10,855 nt of DNA from an uncultured archaeon. GTDB lineage: Archaea; Thermoproteota; Nitrososphaeria; Nitrososphaerales; Nitrosopumilaceae. Where the stretch lies: the NCBI GenBank assembly GCA_937896495.1, contig CALBNQ010000210.1, positions 1-10,855 on the forward strand. Reading direction: 5' to 3'. The notes below the pieces were generated by a model. It did no database searches, had not been told where the DNA came from, and worked only from the letters and a program-made list of their open reading frames with translations. Shown piece after piece: positions 1-7,144 of this stretch (the stretch's first letter is position 1; the number at the start of each line of letters is the position of its first letter). Made by a program: the position numbers and the translations under genes.

Positions 1-330
1 GAATTTTAAGAGACAATTTTGTAATTGACGCTTTATTCCATAAAATCAATTAATGAAAAATAGGGTTAGTATATTTAAAAAAATTGTAAAATAAGGGAAG
101 CCAGGATTATCTATCTTTTGGAGCAGGTGTTAAATAATCCAATGAATTCTATCGAATTTTAATGGCAAATCAAGCTTCCATCATAATAATAAATTAATTA
201 TTTTATAAAAAGCACCGTACATTATCAAAGATGAAAGTTTGACTAGTCAGATGAATTAGTTATCCATCCAAATTTAGAAAAAGAATAGAATCGTTGGCGG
301 TTTTTAGGAATAAATTCCTTTGATAATTTC
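1..330. other. Gene-poor A/T-rich left flank
   Basis: I found no convincing gene in this stretch. Every ATG-started reading frame I followed on either strand ends within about 30 codons. It holds a short perfect inverted repeat, AGGAAT-AA-ATTCCT at 306-319, just past the stop of the small minus-strand zinc-ribbon ORF. It also holds one copy (46-60) of a 15-base word that recurs at 545-559. No tRNA or C/D-box RNA could be supported. It may be the 3' flank of a gene lying to the left of the window. Confidence 0.5.
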
Positions 331-438
331 TCAAGCATTGGATTCCACGCCACAATGAATACATCGTGTACTAGAGAGAATTTCAAACCATGCAAAATTA
401 TGAACATATCCGTCTTTACAACTCATAATACAAAACAT
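331..438 (-). CDS. Very small zinc-ribbon-like protein (35 aa)
   Basis: This is an unrecognised short ORF. Starting at the ATG at 438 it gives 35 residues; an internal ATG at 426 gives 31. It has a Cys-Lys-Asp-Gly-Tyr-Val-His stretch (Cys7, His13) and a later Cys-Ile-His-Cys-Gly knuckle (Cys26, Cys29). Cys7, His13, Cys26 and Cys29 could form one zinc site; Cys3 is an alternative ligand. The Trp-Phe-Glu-Ile core between the knuckles looks like the middle strand of a rubredoxin-type ribbon. Such a clustered Cys/His arrangement is unlikely by chance in A/T-rich DNA. The weakness is that neither ATG has a good TATA-like octamer at -30, so the start is uncertain. Its role is unknown; small zinc ribbons often bind nucleic acid or a partner protein, but nothing here shows which. 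Confidence 0.6.
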   Translation of the reverse strand: MFCIMSCKDGYVHNFAWFEILSSTRCIHCGVESNA

Positions 439-663
439 CAAGATATTCCATTCAAAGTAGAATAGTCAACATTTGTATCGATCAAAGTAACTGAAATTTA
501 TTCAGTATCTATTTTTTAGATCATAAAGTAGATTCATCATGAAGTCAATTAATGAAAAAATGAATTATTGGCTTTCAAAAATTGACGATCATGTAGAATC
601 ATCAAAAAAAATAAAATCTAAACATATTGCACTATATTTTGATGATAATATTTTAAACTAAAA

Positions 664-942
664 TCATTTTACATCTATACCATTCCAAAATGCCACCATT
701 CCTTTAATTTTGGATGCAGCATCATTTGGGGTTTCATAGTACCATGCACAATCTTTGTTTGTCTTATCATTTACCGTAACTGAATAGTAATTTGCCATTC
801 CCTTCCAACCACAAAAAGTTGTTAATTCAGTTTTGGAAAAAAATTCTTCATTAATTGAGTCAAAGGGAAAGTAATGATTTCCTTCAACTACTATGGTATT
901 TTCACTTTCTGCAATTACTACACCATTCCATATTGCTTGCAT
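664..942 (-). CDS. DUF427 domain protein
   Basis: This 92-residue protein matches the DUF427 family as I know it: a small single-domain beta protein with no firmly established biochemical role. Visible hallmarks are the N-terminal 'AIWNG..IAES..T..VEGNHYFP' pattern (residues 3-26), the central Cys-Gly-Trp-Lys-Gly followed by Asn-Tyr-Tyr (44-53), the Ala-Trp-Tyr-Tyr motif (66-69) and the closing Ala-Phe-Trp-Asn-Gly (84-88). The frame opens further upstream with a TTG at 954. I chose the ATG at 942 because it gives the usual family N-terminus and because TTTTAAAT lies exactly at -30 to -23 from it, consistent with a leaderless transcript. It lies downstream of purF on the same strand, 233 bp away and with its own promoter, so it is probably not part of the purine operon. 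Confidence 0.88.
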   Translation of the reverse strand: MQAIWNGVVIAESENTIVVEGNHYFPFDSINEEFFSKTELTTFCGWKGMANYYSVTVNDKTNKDCAWYYETPNDAASKIKGMVAFWNGIDVK

Positions 943-964
943 GCATATCAGCAAAATTTTTGTT

Positions 965-972
965 ATTTAAAA
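965..972 (-). promoter_or_regulatory. TATA-like box for the DUF427 gene
   Basis: TTTTAAAT on the minus strand covers -30 to -23 relative to the ATG at 942. The spacing fits TBP-dependent initiation at, or a base or two before, the start codon. It argues against the TTG at 954 as the start. Confidence 0.6.
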
Positions 973-1175
973 TAATTCCCAAATATAGGATAATAGAAAA
1001 TTTTCCAGGATGTGATTATTTATCTGCAAAAGGAGTAATTTGAGCCTAGAATTACAACAAATGTGAATAAAAGATTCAGCGATCTAATATAGTAGTAGAT
1101 CTAAGAAATACCATGTCTTGAGAGATAAAGAACGTAGATACGTCATATCTTTTAGGGCATCGATTTTGAATTATA

Positions 1176-2615
1176 CTATTTTGCTTTGATTTGTTCAGTC
1201 TTGCTAAAATCAGGATTTATTCCCAATGAATCATAATTTCCAGAAGAGCATGTAAAACACATTGAATCCTTTGGAATTCCAACTGCATCAGCCAAATTTT
1301 CAGCATCGTTATATCCCAAAAAGTCTACACCAATACTTTGTCGAACCATCTCAGTAATTTCATCACTAGACATTTCTTTTCCATTGGTAAATGTTGCAAG
1401 TTCTTCTTGAGACGGGAAATCAATTCCAGCATAACAAGGATAATTGATTTGGGGATATGTGATAAGCATACTAATTTTTTTAGCACCAGATTTTCGAAGT
1501 GCCTTAATTATTGCCTTAGAACTAGTTCCTCTAACTAAACTATCATCAATAACTACAACATGTCTGTCTCTGATAATTTCACTAATGGGAATTATCCATC
1601 TATTAATTTCAACTCTGTCACTTTGATGTGGTTCAATGAAACTACGTAGTGGACCTTTCTTGCTGTAACGATCTTTTAGTAAACCTTCATCAAAAGATAC
1701 TCCAAGTGCTTGTGCATATCCTAATGCTGCAGGTCTTGCAGAATCAGGTACAGGTATTACCAAATCTGCATCATGTAGTGGGAATTTTTTTGCCATAAAT
1801 TCTCCAATTCTTTTTCTTGAAACGTAGATGTTACGTCCCTCCATGTTACTTGAAGGATGTGCAAAATATGTGAATTCAAATGAACAATGTGCACGAGATG
1901 TGTCATCAGAGAACTTTTCAGTTTCTATTCCATTTTTACTTAATTTGATTAATTCTCCTGGAACTACATCTCTTTGTAAAGTTGCACCAACTGCAGTGAC
2001 TGCAGCGGATTCAGAAGTGACAATGTATGTGTCATCAGATTTTTTATGACCCAAAACCATAGGACGAAATCCTTTAGGATCACGTGCAGCATAAACAGAG
2101 TTATCATCAGAAATAAAAGTAAAACAGTACGAGCCTACCATCTCATTTTTCAAAATTGAGAGTGCTTTTCCCATTTCCCCGTTTTCAGAAATTAGTGAAA
2201 CAAGTCTTTCAGCAGCTACCAAAGTATCACTTGCATTTTGTGGAGTAAATGAGCAACCTCCAACTAGATTAGATAATTCCTGAGCATTTGCAATTGTTCC
2301 ATTATGGGCAACACACAAGTCTTTTACTTTGAGTGGTTGTGCATTATCCAAAGTACTAGTACCCATTGTAGAGTATCTAACATGTCCAATGACACATGAA
2401 GAGGAATACTCTTGTGCGATTTTCTTAAACTCAGATGAAGAGTGAGATACAAGTCCTACTCGTTTGAACGGAGTTTTGTTTGGTACTGCAAAACCCCAAG
2501 CTTCTTGTCCCCTATGTTGTAAAGCACGTAATGCATCAAATACCATTGGAACCACATTTTTTCCAGAAAGACTGTAAATTCCAACTACACCACAATTTTC
2601 TTTAACTTTAGGCAT
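1176..2615 (-). CDS. purF: Amidophosphoribosyltransferase PurF ([4Fe-4S] type)
   Basis: PurF catalyses the first committed purine step: PRPP and glutamine give 5-phosphoribosylamine, glutamate and pyrophosphate. The 479-residue protein is full length. Residues 1-7 are a short propeptide before Cys8, the N-terminal nucleophile of the class II glutaminase domain (about 8-235). That domain also shows His-Val-Arg-Tyr-Ser-Thr (78-83) and Ala-His-Asn-Gly-Thr (102-106). The phosphoribosyltransferase domain carries the PRPP loop VVVIDDSLVRGTSS at 353-366. Cysteines at 244, 394, 453 and 456 sit where the Bacillus-type enzyme binds its [4Fe-4S] cluster, so this is the propeptide-processed, iron-sulphur form, unlike the E. 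coli type. The ATG overlaps the end of purL by 8 bp, which suggests translational coupling in the purS-Q-L-F order. Feedback inhibition by purine nucleotides is a family property, not seen here. Confidence 0.97.
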   Translation of the reverse strand: MPKVKENCGVVGIYSLSGKNVVPMVFDALRALQHRGQEAWGFAVPNKTPFKRVGLVSHSSSEFKKIAQEYSSSCVIGHVRYSTMGTSTLDNAQPLKVKDLCVAHNGTIANAQELSNLVGGCSFTPQNASDTLVAAERLVSLISENGEMGKALSILKNEMVGSYCFTFISDDNSVYAARDPKGFRPMVLGHKKSDDTYIVTSESAAVTAVGATLQRDVVPGELIKLSKNGIETEKFSDDTSRAHCSFEFTYFAHPSSNMEGRNIYVSRKRIGEFMAKKFPLHDADLVIPVPDSARPAALGYAQALGVSFDEGLLKDRYSKKGPLRSFIEPHQSDRVEINRWIIPISEIIRDRHVVVIDDSLVRGTSSKAIIKALRKSGAKKISMLITYPQINYPCYAGIDFPSQEELATFTNGKEMSSDEITEMVRQSIGVDFLGYNDAENLADAVGIPKDSMCFTCSSGNYDSLGINPDFSKTEQIKAK

Positions 2616-4773
2616 GCATTACCAACTCCTCTAACGAACTTAACCAAGTTTTTTGTGTTTTATCAACTAATAGATCAATGACAGGTTTTGAATCATTTGA
2701 AAATGAAATGGAATTACCACCAAAATTACCAATTATTTCAAATGAGACATTATTTTTTTCAAGAGTGGTAGTTACATTATCGAGTTTGTTTTTATCAATT
2801 GTTAAAAGATAACGAGAATGACTTTCAGAAAATAATATTTTATCAATAGATAATGATTCTCCAGGAACTTTATCTAAAGATACAGAACAACCAACATTAT
2901 TTGTCATACAAAGTTCAGAAACAGCTACTGCTAAACCTCCTTTAGAACAATCATGTACAGATTTTGCTAGTTTATTTTGTATAATTTCAAGAACAGATGT
3001 CATATTTTTCTTAGAATCTACAAAATTTACAACTGGACATTTTCCACCAATGAATTTGTGAATGTATTCAAAGTATTCAGAGCCACCCAACTCATTTTTT
3101 GTATCACCTAAAATAACAAGACAGTCATTTTCTGAAATTTTTTGAGAAATCATAGGAGTGTCATCAATTAGCCCCAACACACCAATTACTGGAGTAGGTT
3201 TAATCGAACCTAAGGGAGTTTCATTATACAGACTTACTTTTCCTCCAATACATGGAATCTCAAAGTCTTTTGCAAAATCAGTTAGGCCCTTTAGAGATTC
3301 TAAGAATGTCCAAAATATTTCAGTGTCTTTTGGATTTCCAAATTGAAGATGGTCAAGCATTCCAATGGGTTTTGCTCCAGTACATACAACATTTCTACAG
3401 GCTTCCTCAAAACATCCAATTGCACCTTCCCGTGGATTAATGTAGCAGTGTTTTGGATTTCCATCAATCTTTACAGATAGGAATTTTCCATTATCCAAAC
3501 GTAAAACTGATGCATCAACACCAGGTTTTACAACGGTTCTAATTCCAACTTCATGATCATATTGACCATAAACCCAAATCTTACTTGCAATGTTTGGAGA
3601 AGAAAGTAGTTTTGATAGAGTTTCTGAATAATTATCAAGTAATGGAAATTCTTTTTCATTTTCAATTGTTTCAAGATATGCAGGTTTTTTTGAAGGTAAA
3701 TCCAGCAAAGTTGCATTAGTTACAATATCTGTAGAAATTTTTGCAATAGTGTTTTCTCCATTTTTGACATGCATCAAACTATCAAAAGTGACATGTCCAA
3801 TTACAGAGCATTGTATGTTGAATTTTTCACAAATAATTTTTAATTTTTCTAATTTCTCCAAATTTGTCACAATCAACATTCTTTCCTGAGATTCAGAAAT
3901 CATAATTTCATCAGGATGCATATCAGATTCTCTAGTGTGTACTTTGGTTACATCCATTTCAATTCCAATTCCCAAAGAATCAGCAGTTTCAGATACTGCA
4001 CAAGACAATCCACCGCCACCAAGATCTTTCATGGCATGGATTAGTTTTTGATTTCTTGCTTCAAGAATTGCTTCAATAATTAATTTTTCAATAAAAGGAT
4101 CTGGAATTTGAATTGCTGAACGATCTTCAGATTCCAAAGAGTCTGATGCAAATTGAGAGCCACCAATTCCGTCTCGTCCAGTTGCACCACCTAACAATAC
4201 TACAACATCACCCTTTTGGGCATGATTTTTAATCAAATTTTCTTTTTTACCAAAACCAACTGCTGCAACATCAACTAGTGCATAATTTTTGTAACACTCA
4301 TCAAACTCAACTTCACCACCAATAGTTGGAATTCCCAAACAATTTCCATAAGCAGAAATGCCCCTAACTGCATTTTTAAAAAGCCATTTTGCTTGTTTGT
4401 CTTTTTCAATATCTCCAAAACGTAATCCATCAAAAAGTGCAATGGGTCTTGTTCCAGTAGACAAGATATCACGAATTACTCCGCCAACTCCAGTTGCAGC
4501 TCCACCATAAGGCTCTACTGCAGACGGATGGTTATGACTTTCAATGTGTGCAGTAACAACATACCCATCACCAACATCCAAAACTCCAGAATCATAACCT
4601 TTCTCAGTAATCACCAATGGACCAGTCATAGGTAACATTTTGAGATGTCTCTTTGATGATTTGTAAGAACAATGCTCAGACCATTCAGCAGCTACAATTT
4701 GTAATTCTGTAGAAGTAGGATCTCGTCCAATTTTAGATTTTAGTTCATCTAATTCTTGAGATTCTAAACTCAA
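2608..4773 (-). CDS. purL: Phosphoribosylformylglycinamidine synthase subunit PurL (small form)
   Basis: PurL is the ATP-dependent synthetase subunit of FGAM synthase. It converts FGAR to FGAM using ammonia supplied by PurQ, with PurS bridging the subunits. At 721 residues it is the short PurL of archaea and Gram-positive bacteria, not the fused form of about 1300 residues. Two tandem AIRS-like halves are visible. The first has Trp-Ser-Glu-His-Cys-Ser-Tyr-Lys (31-38), the ESHNHPSAVEPYGGAATG nucleotide loop (78-95) and Asp-Leu-Gly-Gly-Gly-Gly-Leu (250-256). The second has VYGQYDHEVG (401-410), GGKVSLYNET (510-519) and HDCSKGGLAVAVSE (607-620). The start codon is TTG, overlapping the purQ stop as TTGA. 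No in-frame ATG precedes the conserved N-terminus and the next Met is residue 46, so TTG is almost certainly right. The 3' end overlaps purF by 8 bp. Confidence 0.97.
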   Translation of the reverse strand: MSLESQELDELKSKIGRDPTSTELQIVAAEWSEHCSYKSSKRHLKMLPMTGPLVITEKGYDSGVLDVGDGYVVTAHIESHNHPSAVEPYGGAATGVGGVIRDILSTGTRPIALFDGLRFGDIEKDKQAKWLFKNAVRGISAYGNCLGIPTIGGEVEFDECYKNYALVDVAAVGFGKKENLIKNHAQKGDVVVLLGGATGRDGIGGSQFASDSLESEDRSAIQIPDPFIEKLIIEAILEARNQKLIHAMKDLGGGGLSCAVSETADSLGIGIEMDVTKVHTRESDMHPDEIMISESQERMLIVTNLEKLEKLKIICEKFNIQCSVIGHVTFDSLMHVKNGENTIAKISTDIVTNATLLDLPSKKPAYLETIENEKEFPLLDNYSETLSKLLSSPNIASKIWVYGQYDHEVGIRTVVKPGVDASVLRLDNGKFLSVKIDGNPKHCYINPREGAIGCFEEACRNVVCTGAKPIGMLDHLQFGNPKDTEIFWTFLESLKGLTDFAKDFEIPCIGGKVSLYNETPLGSIKPTPVIGVLGLIDDTPMISQKISENDCLVILGDTKNELGGSEYFEYIHKFIGGKCPVVNFVDSKKNMTSVLEIIQNKLAKSVHDCSKGGLAVAVSELCMTNNVGCSVSLDKVPGESLSIDKILFSESHSRYLLTIDKNKLDNVTTTLEKNNVSFEIIGNFGGNSISFSNDSKPVIDLLVDKTQKTWLSSLEELVMHA

Positions 4774-5450
4774 TTTTTAACACCCATTTTTTCTAACAGT
4801 GATTCAAAGATTAGTGATGATGGTTTATTATCAACAGGATTAATTTCGGATTCAACTGCACGTTCTGGATGAGGCATCATTCCAACTACATTTCCATCTT
4901 CATTGCATACACCTGCAATTCTATTTGAAGAGCCATTAACAACATCACTATAACGAAATACGATTTGGTTATTTTTTTGTAAACTTTTCAAAGTTTCATC
5001 ATCTGCAAAATATTTTCCTTCACCATTTGCAATAGGTATGGGAATTTTTTGATTTAATTCAAATTGATTTGTAAATGGTGTTTTGTTATTTTCAACTACC
5101 AAATCAGTCCATTCACACATAAAATTTAGAGAATCGTTTTTGAGTAAAACTCCAGGTAAAAGTCCAGATTCTACAAGAATTTGAAATCCGTTACACACTC
5201 CAAGAATTGGAATACCTTTCTCAGACATTTTTTGAACATCTTTAATCACAGGACTATGTGCGGCAATTACACCTGCTCGAAGTCTATCACCATATGAAAA
5301 TCCACCAGGCAAAATTACTGCATCAATATTTTCAGGTAATCCTTTGTCATGCCAATAGTATTGAGCATCTAAATGAAAAACATCAGTAAGAACATGAAAC
5401 ATATCACGATCGCAATTGCTACCTGGAAAAACTACAACCCCAACTTTCAC
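4770..5450 (-). CDS. purQ: Phosphoribosylformylglycinamidine synthase subunit PurQ
   Basis: PurQ is the class I glutaminase subunit of FGAM synthase; it hydrolyses glutamine and passes ammonia to PurL. The protein has 226 residues, usual for stand-alone PurQ. It opens with the typical Val-Phe-Pro-Gly-Ser-Asn-Cys-Asp (7-14). Gly-Val-Cys-Asn-Gly-Phe-Gln (84-90) places the nucleophile at Cys86, and Pro-His-Pro-Glu-Arg-Ala (193-198) gives His194 and Glu196 of the triad. Pro-Gly-Gly-Phe-Ser-Tyr-Gly-Asp (48-55) is also characteristic. The start is GTG at 5450; AATTAAAT at -30 to -23 supports it and suggests that purQ can be transcribed separately from purS, which ends 74 bp upstream. The stop overlaps the TTG of purL by 4 bp, so purQ and purL are probably translationally coupled. 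Confidence 0.97.
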   Translation of the reverse strand: MKVGVVVFPGSNCDRDMFHVLTDVFHLDAQYYWHDKGLPENIDAVILPGGFSYGDRLRAGVIAAHSPVIKDVQKMSEKGIPILGVCNGFQILVESGLLPGVLLKNDSLNFMCEWTDLVVENNKTPFTNQFELNQKIPIPIANGEGKYFADDETLKSLQKNNQIVFRYSDVVNGSSNRIAGVCNEDGNVVGMMPHPERAVESEINPVDNKPSSLIFESLLEKMGVKN

Positions 5451-5472
5451 AATTGGTTTTAAATTCAGAGAT

Positions 5473-5480
5473 ATTTAATT
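5473..5480 (-). promoter_or_regulatory. Possible internal promoter ahead of purQ
   Basis: AATTAAAT on the minus strand lies at -30 to -23 from the purQ GTG, inside the 74-bp purS-purQ gap. A short T-rich run (TTATTTTTATCTC, about 5487-5499) precedes it and could partly terminate the purS transcript. The region is A/T-rich, so chance is a real alternative. Confidence 0.35.
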
Positions 5481-5524
5481 GGACTTGAGATAAAAATAAT
5501 TTTCAATATTAAGAAATAGATCGC

Positions 5525-5785
5525 TTAGGCATCAAATACATCAATTGAAACTTTACTGACTAGAGGATTGTAAATTCTCACATCATCACAAATTTCTTGG
5601 ACCTTTAATTGTGCAGATTCTTTACTGTTTTCTTTAATTGTAAATCGAAGCATTTTAGCAGATTTTATTTTTGAAACTGATTCATATTTTCCTCTAAGAA
5701 CCAAATCATTTAGAATAGTTTCACCTTCAGGATCACTGATTCCAGGTTTGTTTTCAATTGTTACTTGTACGTTAAAAGTTGCCAT
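5525..5785 (-). CDS. purS: Phosphoribosylformylglycinamidine synthase subunit PurS
   Basis: PurS is the small non-catalytic subunit that assembles PurL and PurQ and is thought to help ammonia transfer between them. The 86-residue protein begins Met-Ala-Thr-Phe-Asn-Val-Gln-Val. It carries the family pattern of a lysine-proline-glycine turn, 'DPEGETI', and a central Leu-Arg-Gly-Lys-Tyr motif, then a C-terminal helix with Asn-Pro-Leu before the last strand. A TTG four codons upstream (5797) would add Met-Lys-Ser-Phe; I prefer the ATG at 5785 because it gives the normal N-terminus and has ATTAACTA, a weak TATA-like octamer, at -30 to -23. It is followed by purQ, purL and purF on the same strand, so the whole FGAM synthase is encoded here. 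Confidence 0.94.
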   Translation of the reverse strand: MATFNVQVTIENKPGISDPEGETILNDLVLRGKYESVSKIKSAKMLRFTIKENSKESAQLKVQEICDDVRIYNPLVSKVSIDVFDA

Positions 5786-5840
5786 GAATGATTTCAAAAG
5801 TAAAATGTAGTTAATCTATCTTCCGAAATATTTTGTGATT

Positions 5841-6518
5841 TCAACCATGGATTAAACGAGTGAAAAAAGTAATGATATAATCAAACCATAATTCTATTTG
5901 AGATAGTGAAGAGTTTTCAGGTGTAATTTTAAAAGACTTTGCAATGTCCAAAGTTTGTGTTTTATCAAATTTATCAGCATCATTAATTGTAGCAACAATC
6001 CAAATATCATCATCAAAAATGATCCATGTCAAAGTATCAATTATGTGAAATGTTCCTTTTGTTGAATCTGAAAATCGAGGATCAGTAGATTCCACATCCC
6101 AATTGTATTTTTGAATAGATGTAACTGCTCTAAATCCATCAATTTCCCAAACTATGGTATCTTGAAATTCCAGATGTGTACATTGTCCAAAATCCTTTTC
6201 AAATATTGAATTTTGACAATAGTAACTGATATGATCTTTTAGAAACCACTTTAATTCAATATCACTTAAATTTGGATCAACATAATCTTGCCATAATCCA
6301 ATCCACATTCCATTTCTTCCAGTTTTATCAGAATCAATCATTACCCCATCATCAATTACAGATTTGGAAAAAGTGATATTCCAATTTGACGGATATTCAA
6401 TGGAAAAAGGAAACTCTTTTTCAGAATTAATGAAAACCTCACCAAAAACATCAGTGTTTAATCCTACCACTGCAACAAAAACTAGAAAAAATAGTATGAT
6501 TTTCACAAAAAAAATCAT
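5841..6518 (-). CDS. Exported PsbP-like protein of unknown function
   Basis: This 225-residue protein has a hydrophobic N-terminal segment (about residues 4-20) that reads as a signal peptide, with a plausible cut near residue 26 (Val-Phe-Gly before Glu-Val). After it comes Phe-Pro-Phe-Ser-Ile-Glu-Tyr-Pro-Ser-Asn-Trp (36-46), the opening typical of PsbP/DcrB-like folds in small exported archaeal proteins. The rest is a beta-rich pattern with two cysteines (100 and 112) that could form a disulphide outside the cell. The final 20 residues form an aromatic amphipathic or membrane-associated helix. I know no specific function. The gene ends 55 bp before purS on the same strand; the shared direction may be only positional, since an exported protein has no obvious purine role. 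The ATG at 6518 lacks a good TATA octamer at -30, so it may have a longer leader. Confidence 0.82.
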   Translation of the reverse strand: MIFFVKIILFFLVFVAVVGLNTDVFGEVFINSEKEFPFSIEYPSNWNITFSKSVIDDGVMIDSDKTGRNGMWIGLWQDYVDPNLSDIELKWFLKDHISYYCQNSIFEKDFGQCTHLEFQDTIVWEIDGFRAVTSIQKYNWDVESTDPRFSDSTKGTFHIIDTLTWIIFDDDIWIVATINDADKFDKTQTLDIAKSFKITPENSSLSQIELWFDYIITFFTRLIHG

Positions 6519-6570
6519 TCATGATTTATGATAAATGTGATCATTACTCAAAATTTCATAGATATTGGAA

Positions 6571-6578
6571 TTTATAAT
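6571..6578 (+). promoter_or_regulatory. TATA box for the 154-aa unknown gene
   Basis: TTTATAAT covers -30 to -23 from the ATG at 6601, a textbook archaeal TATA box for a leaderless transcript. The element is nearly palindromic and lies in the divergent gap to the PsbP-like gene. Confidence 0.7.
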
Positions 6579-6600
6579 AGAATGATTCACCATATTGTGT

Positions 6601-7065
6601 ATGGCAAGAATGCGTTATTGGAAATTAACATCAGATGAAATGAGTAATTTAGCCTACGATGAGAGTAAATTACTAAACTGGGAGATAAAGTGTATTAGAG
6701 AACCAGAAGATGAAGCTCATTTCATTGGCGTATTCATGTATAGAAATGGAACAGCATATGACTATGAATCAGTAAAGGGGATTTGTTATTTTTACAACAA
6801 TATTGACAGAGAAGAACTTCCTAAAATCACTAGTTTTCTTCAAAGTAAATACGAAGGAAAACAACTAGAAAAAGGTGAAAGAATACTACTCAAAGATTCA
6901 AAGGAAATCTATTCCAACAAAGACATTGGAGATTTGGCAAAAGAGATGGAGTCCAAATTTAATACTAAAGCTGTAATATCTTTAGAATTTGATGGAATTT
7001 CTCCTGAAGCACTCAAAGAAGCAGGAATGCCTGAAGCAAAATTATTGCCAATTCCTACTAAATAG
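6601..7065 (+). CDS. Hypothetical cytoplasmic protein (154 aa)
   Basis: I do not recognise this family. The protein has no signal peptide or membrane segment and looks soluble. It begins Met-Ala-Arg-Met-Arg-Tyr-Trp. An aromatic, beta-rich middle follows (residues 41-68, with Phe-Met-Tyr-Arg-Asn-Gly and Ile-Cys-Tyr-Phe-Tyr). A charged, helical, lysine/glutamate-rich stretch covers about 70-120, and the tail is proline-rich, ending Leu-Leu-Pro-Ile-Pro-Thr-Lys. There are only two cysteines (31 and 62) and no metal or nucleotide motif that I can see. A TTG two codons upstream is in frame, but the TATA box at -30 favours the ATG. It stands alone on the plus strand between two minus-strand blocks, so context gives no clue to its role. 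Confidence 0.85.
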   Translation: MARMRYWKLTSDEMSNLAYDESKLLNWEIKCIREPEDEAHFIGVFMYRNGTAYDYESVKGICYFYNNIDREELPKITSFLQSKYEGKQLEKGERILLKDSKEIYSNKDIGDLAKEMESKFNTKAVISLEFDGISPEALKEAGMPEAKLLPIPTK

Positions 7066-7094
7066 ATGATGCCAGGGCAAGATTAGATAAGACA

Positions 7095-7112
7095 TGTTTT
7101 TCAAGGATTTTT
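7095..7112 (+). terminator. T-rich transcription stop after the 154-aa gene
   Basis: Two runs of five T residues (TTTTT-caagga-TTTTT) lie 30-47 bases past the stop codon. Archaeal termination typically occurs at such U-rich tracts without needing a hairpin. Confidence 0.45.
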
Positions 7113-7144
7113 GTATTATTTTCAATGTAGAAATTTTTTTAAAA

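Noticed and set aside
499..543. Possible C/D-box small RNA on the minus strand (ATGATGA box at 535-541, CTGA near 503)
   Set aside because: The boxes are only about 28 bases apart and no C'/D' pair or terminal stem is present, so the layout does not fit an archaeal C/D guide RNA.
539..661. 40-residue plus-strand ORF starting ATG-AAG-TCA
   Set aside because: It has no TATA octamer at -30, no recognisable motif, and its lysine-rich middle is the complement of a T-rich tract that probably terminates the DUF427 transcript.
855..1043. Plus-strand ORF of 62 codons opposite the DUF427 gene start
   Set aside because: It overlaps a well-supported gene and its promoter, and its sequence has no coding features; it is a shadow.
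4275..4472. Alternative frames inside purL and purF, on both strands
   Set aside because: They overlap strongly conserved enzymes and show biased, low-information composition typical of shadow frames.
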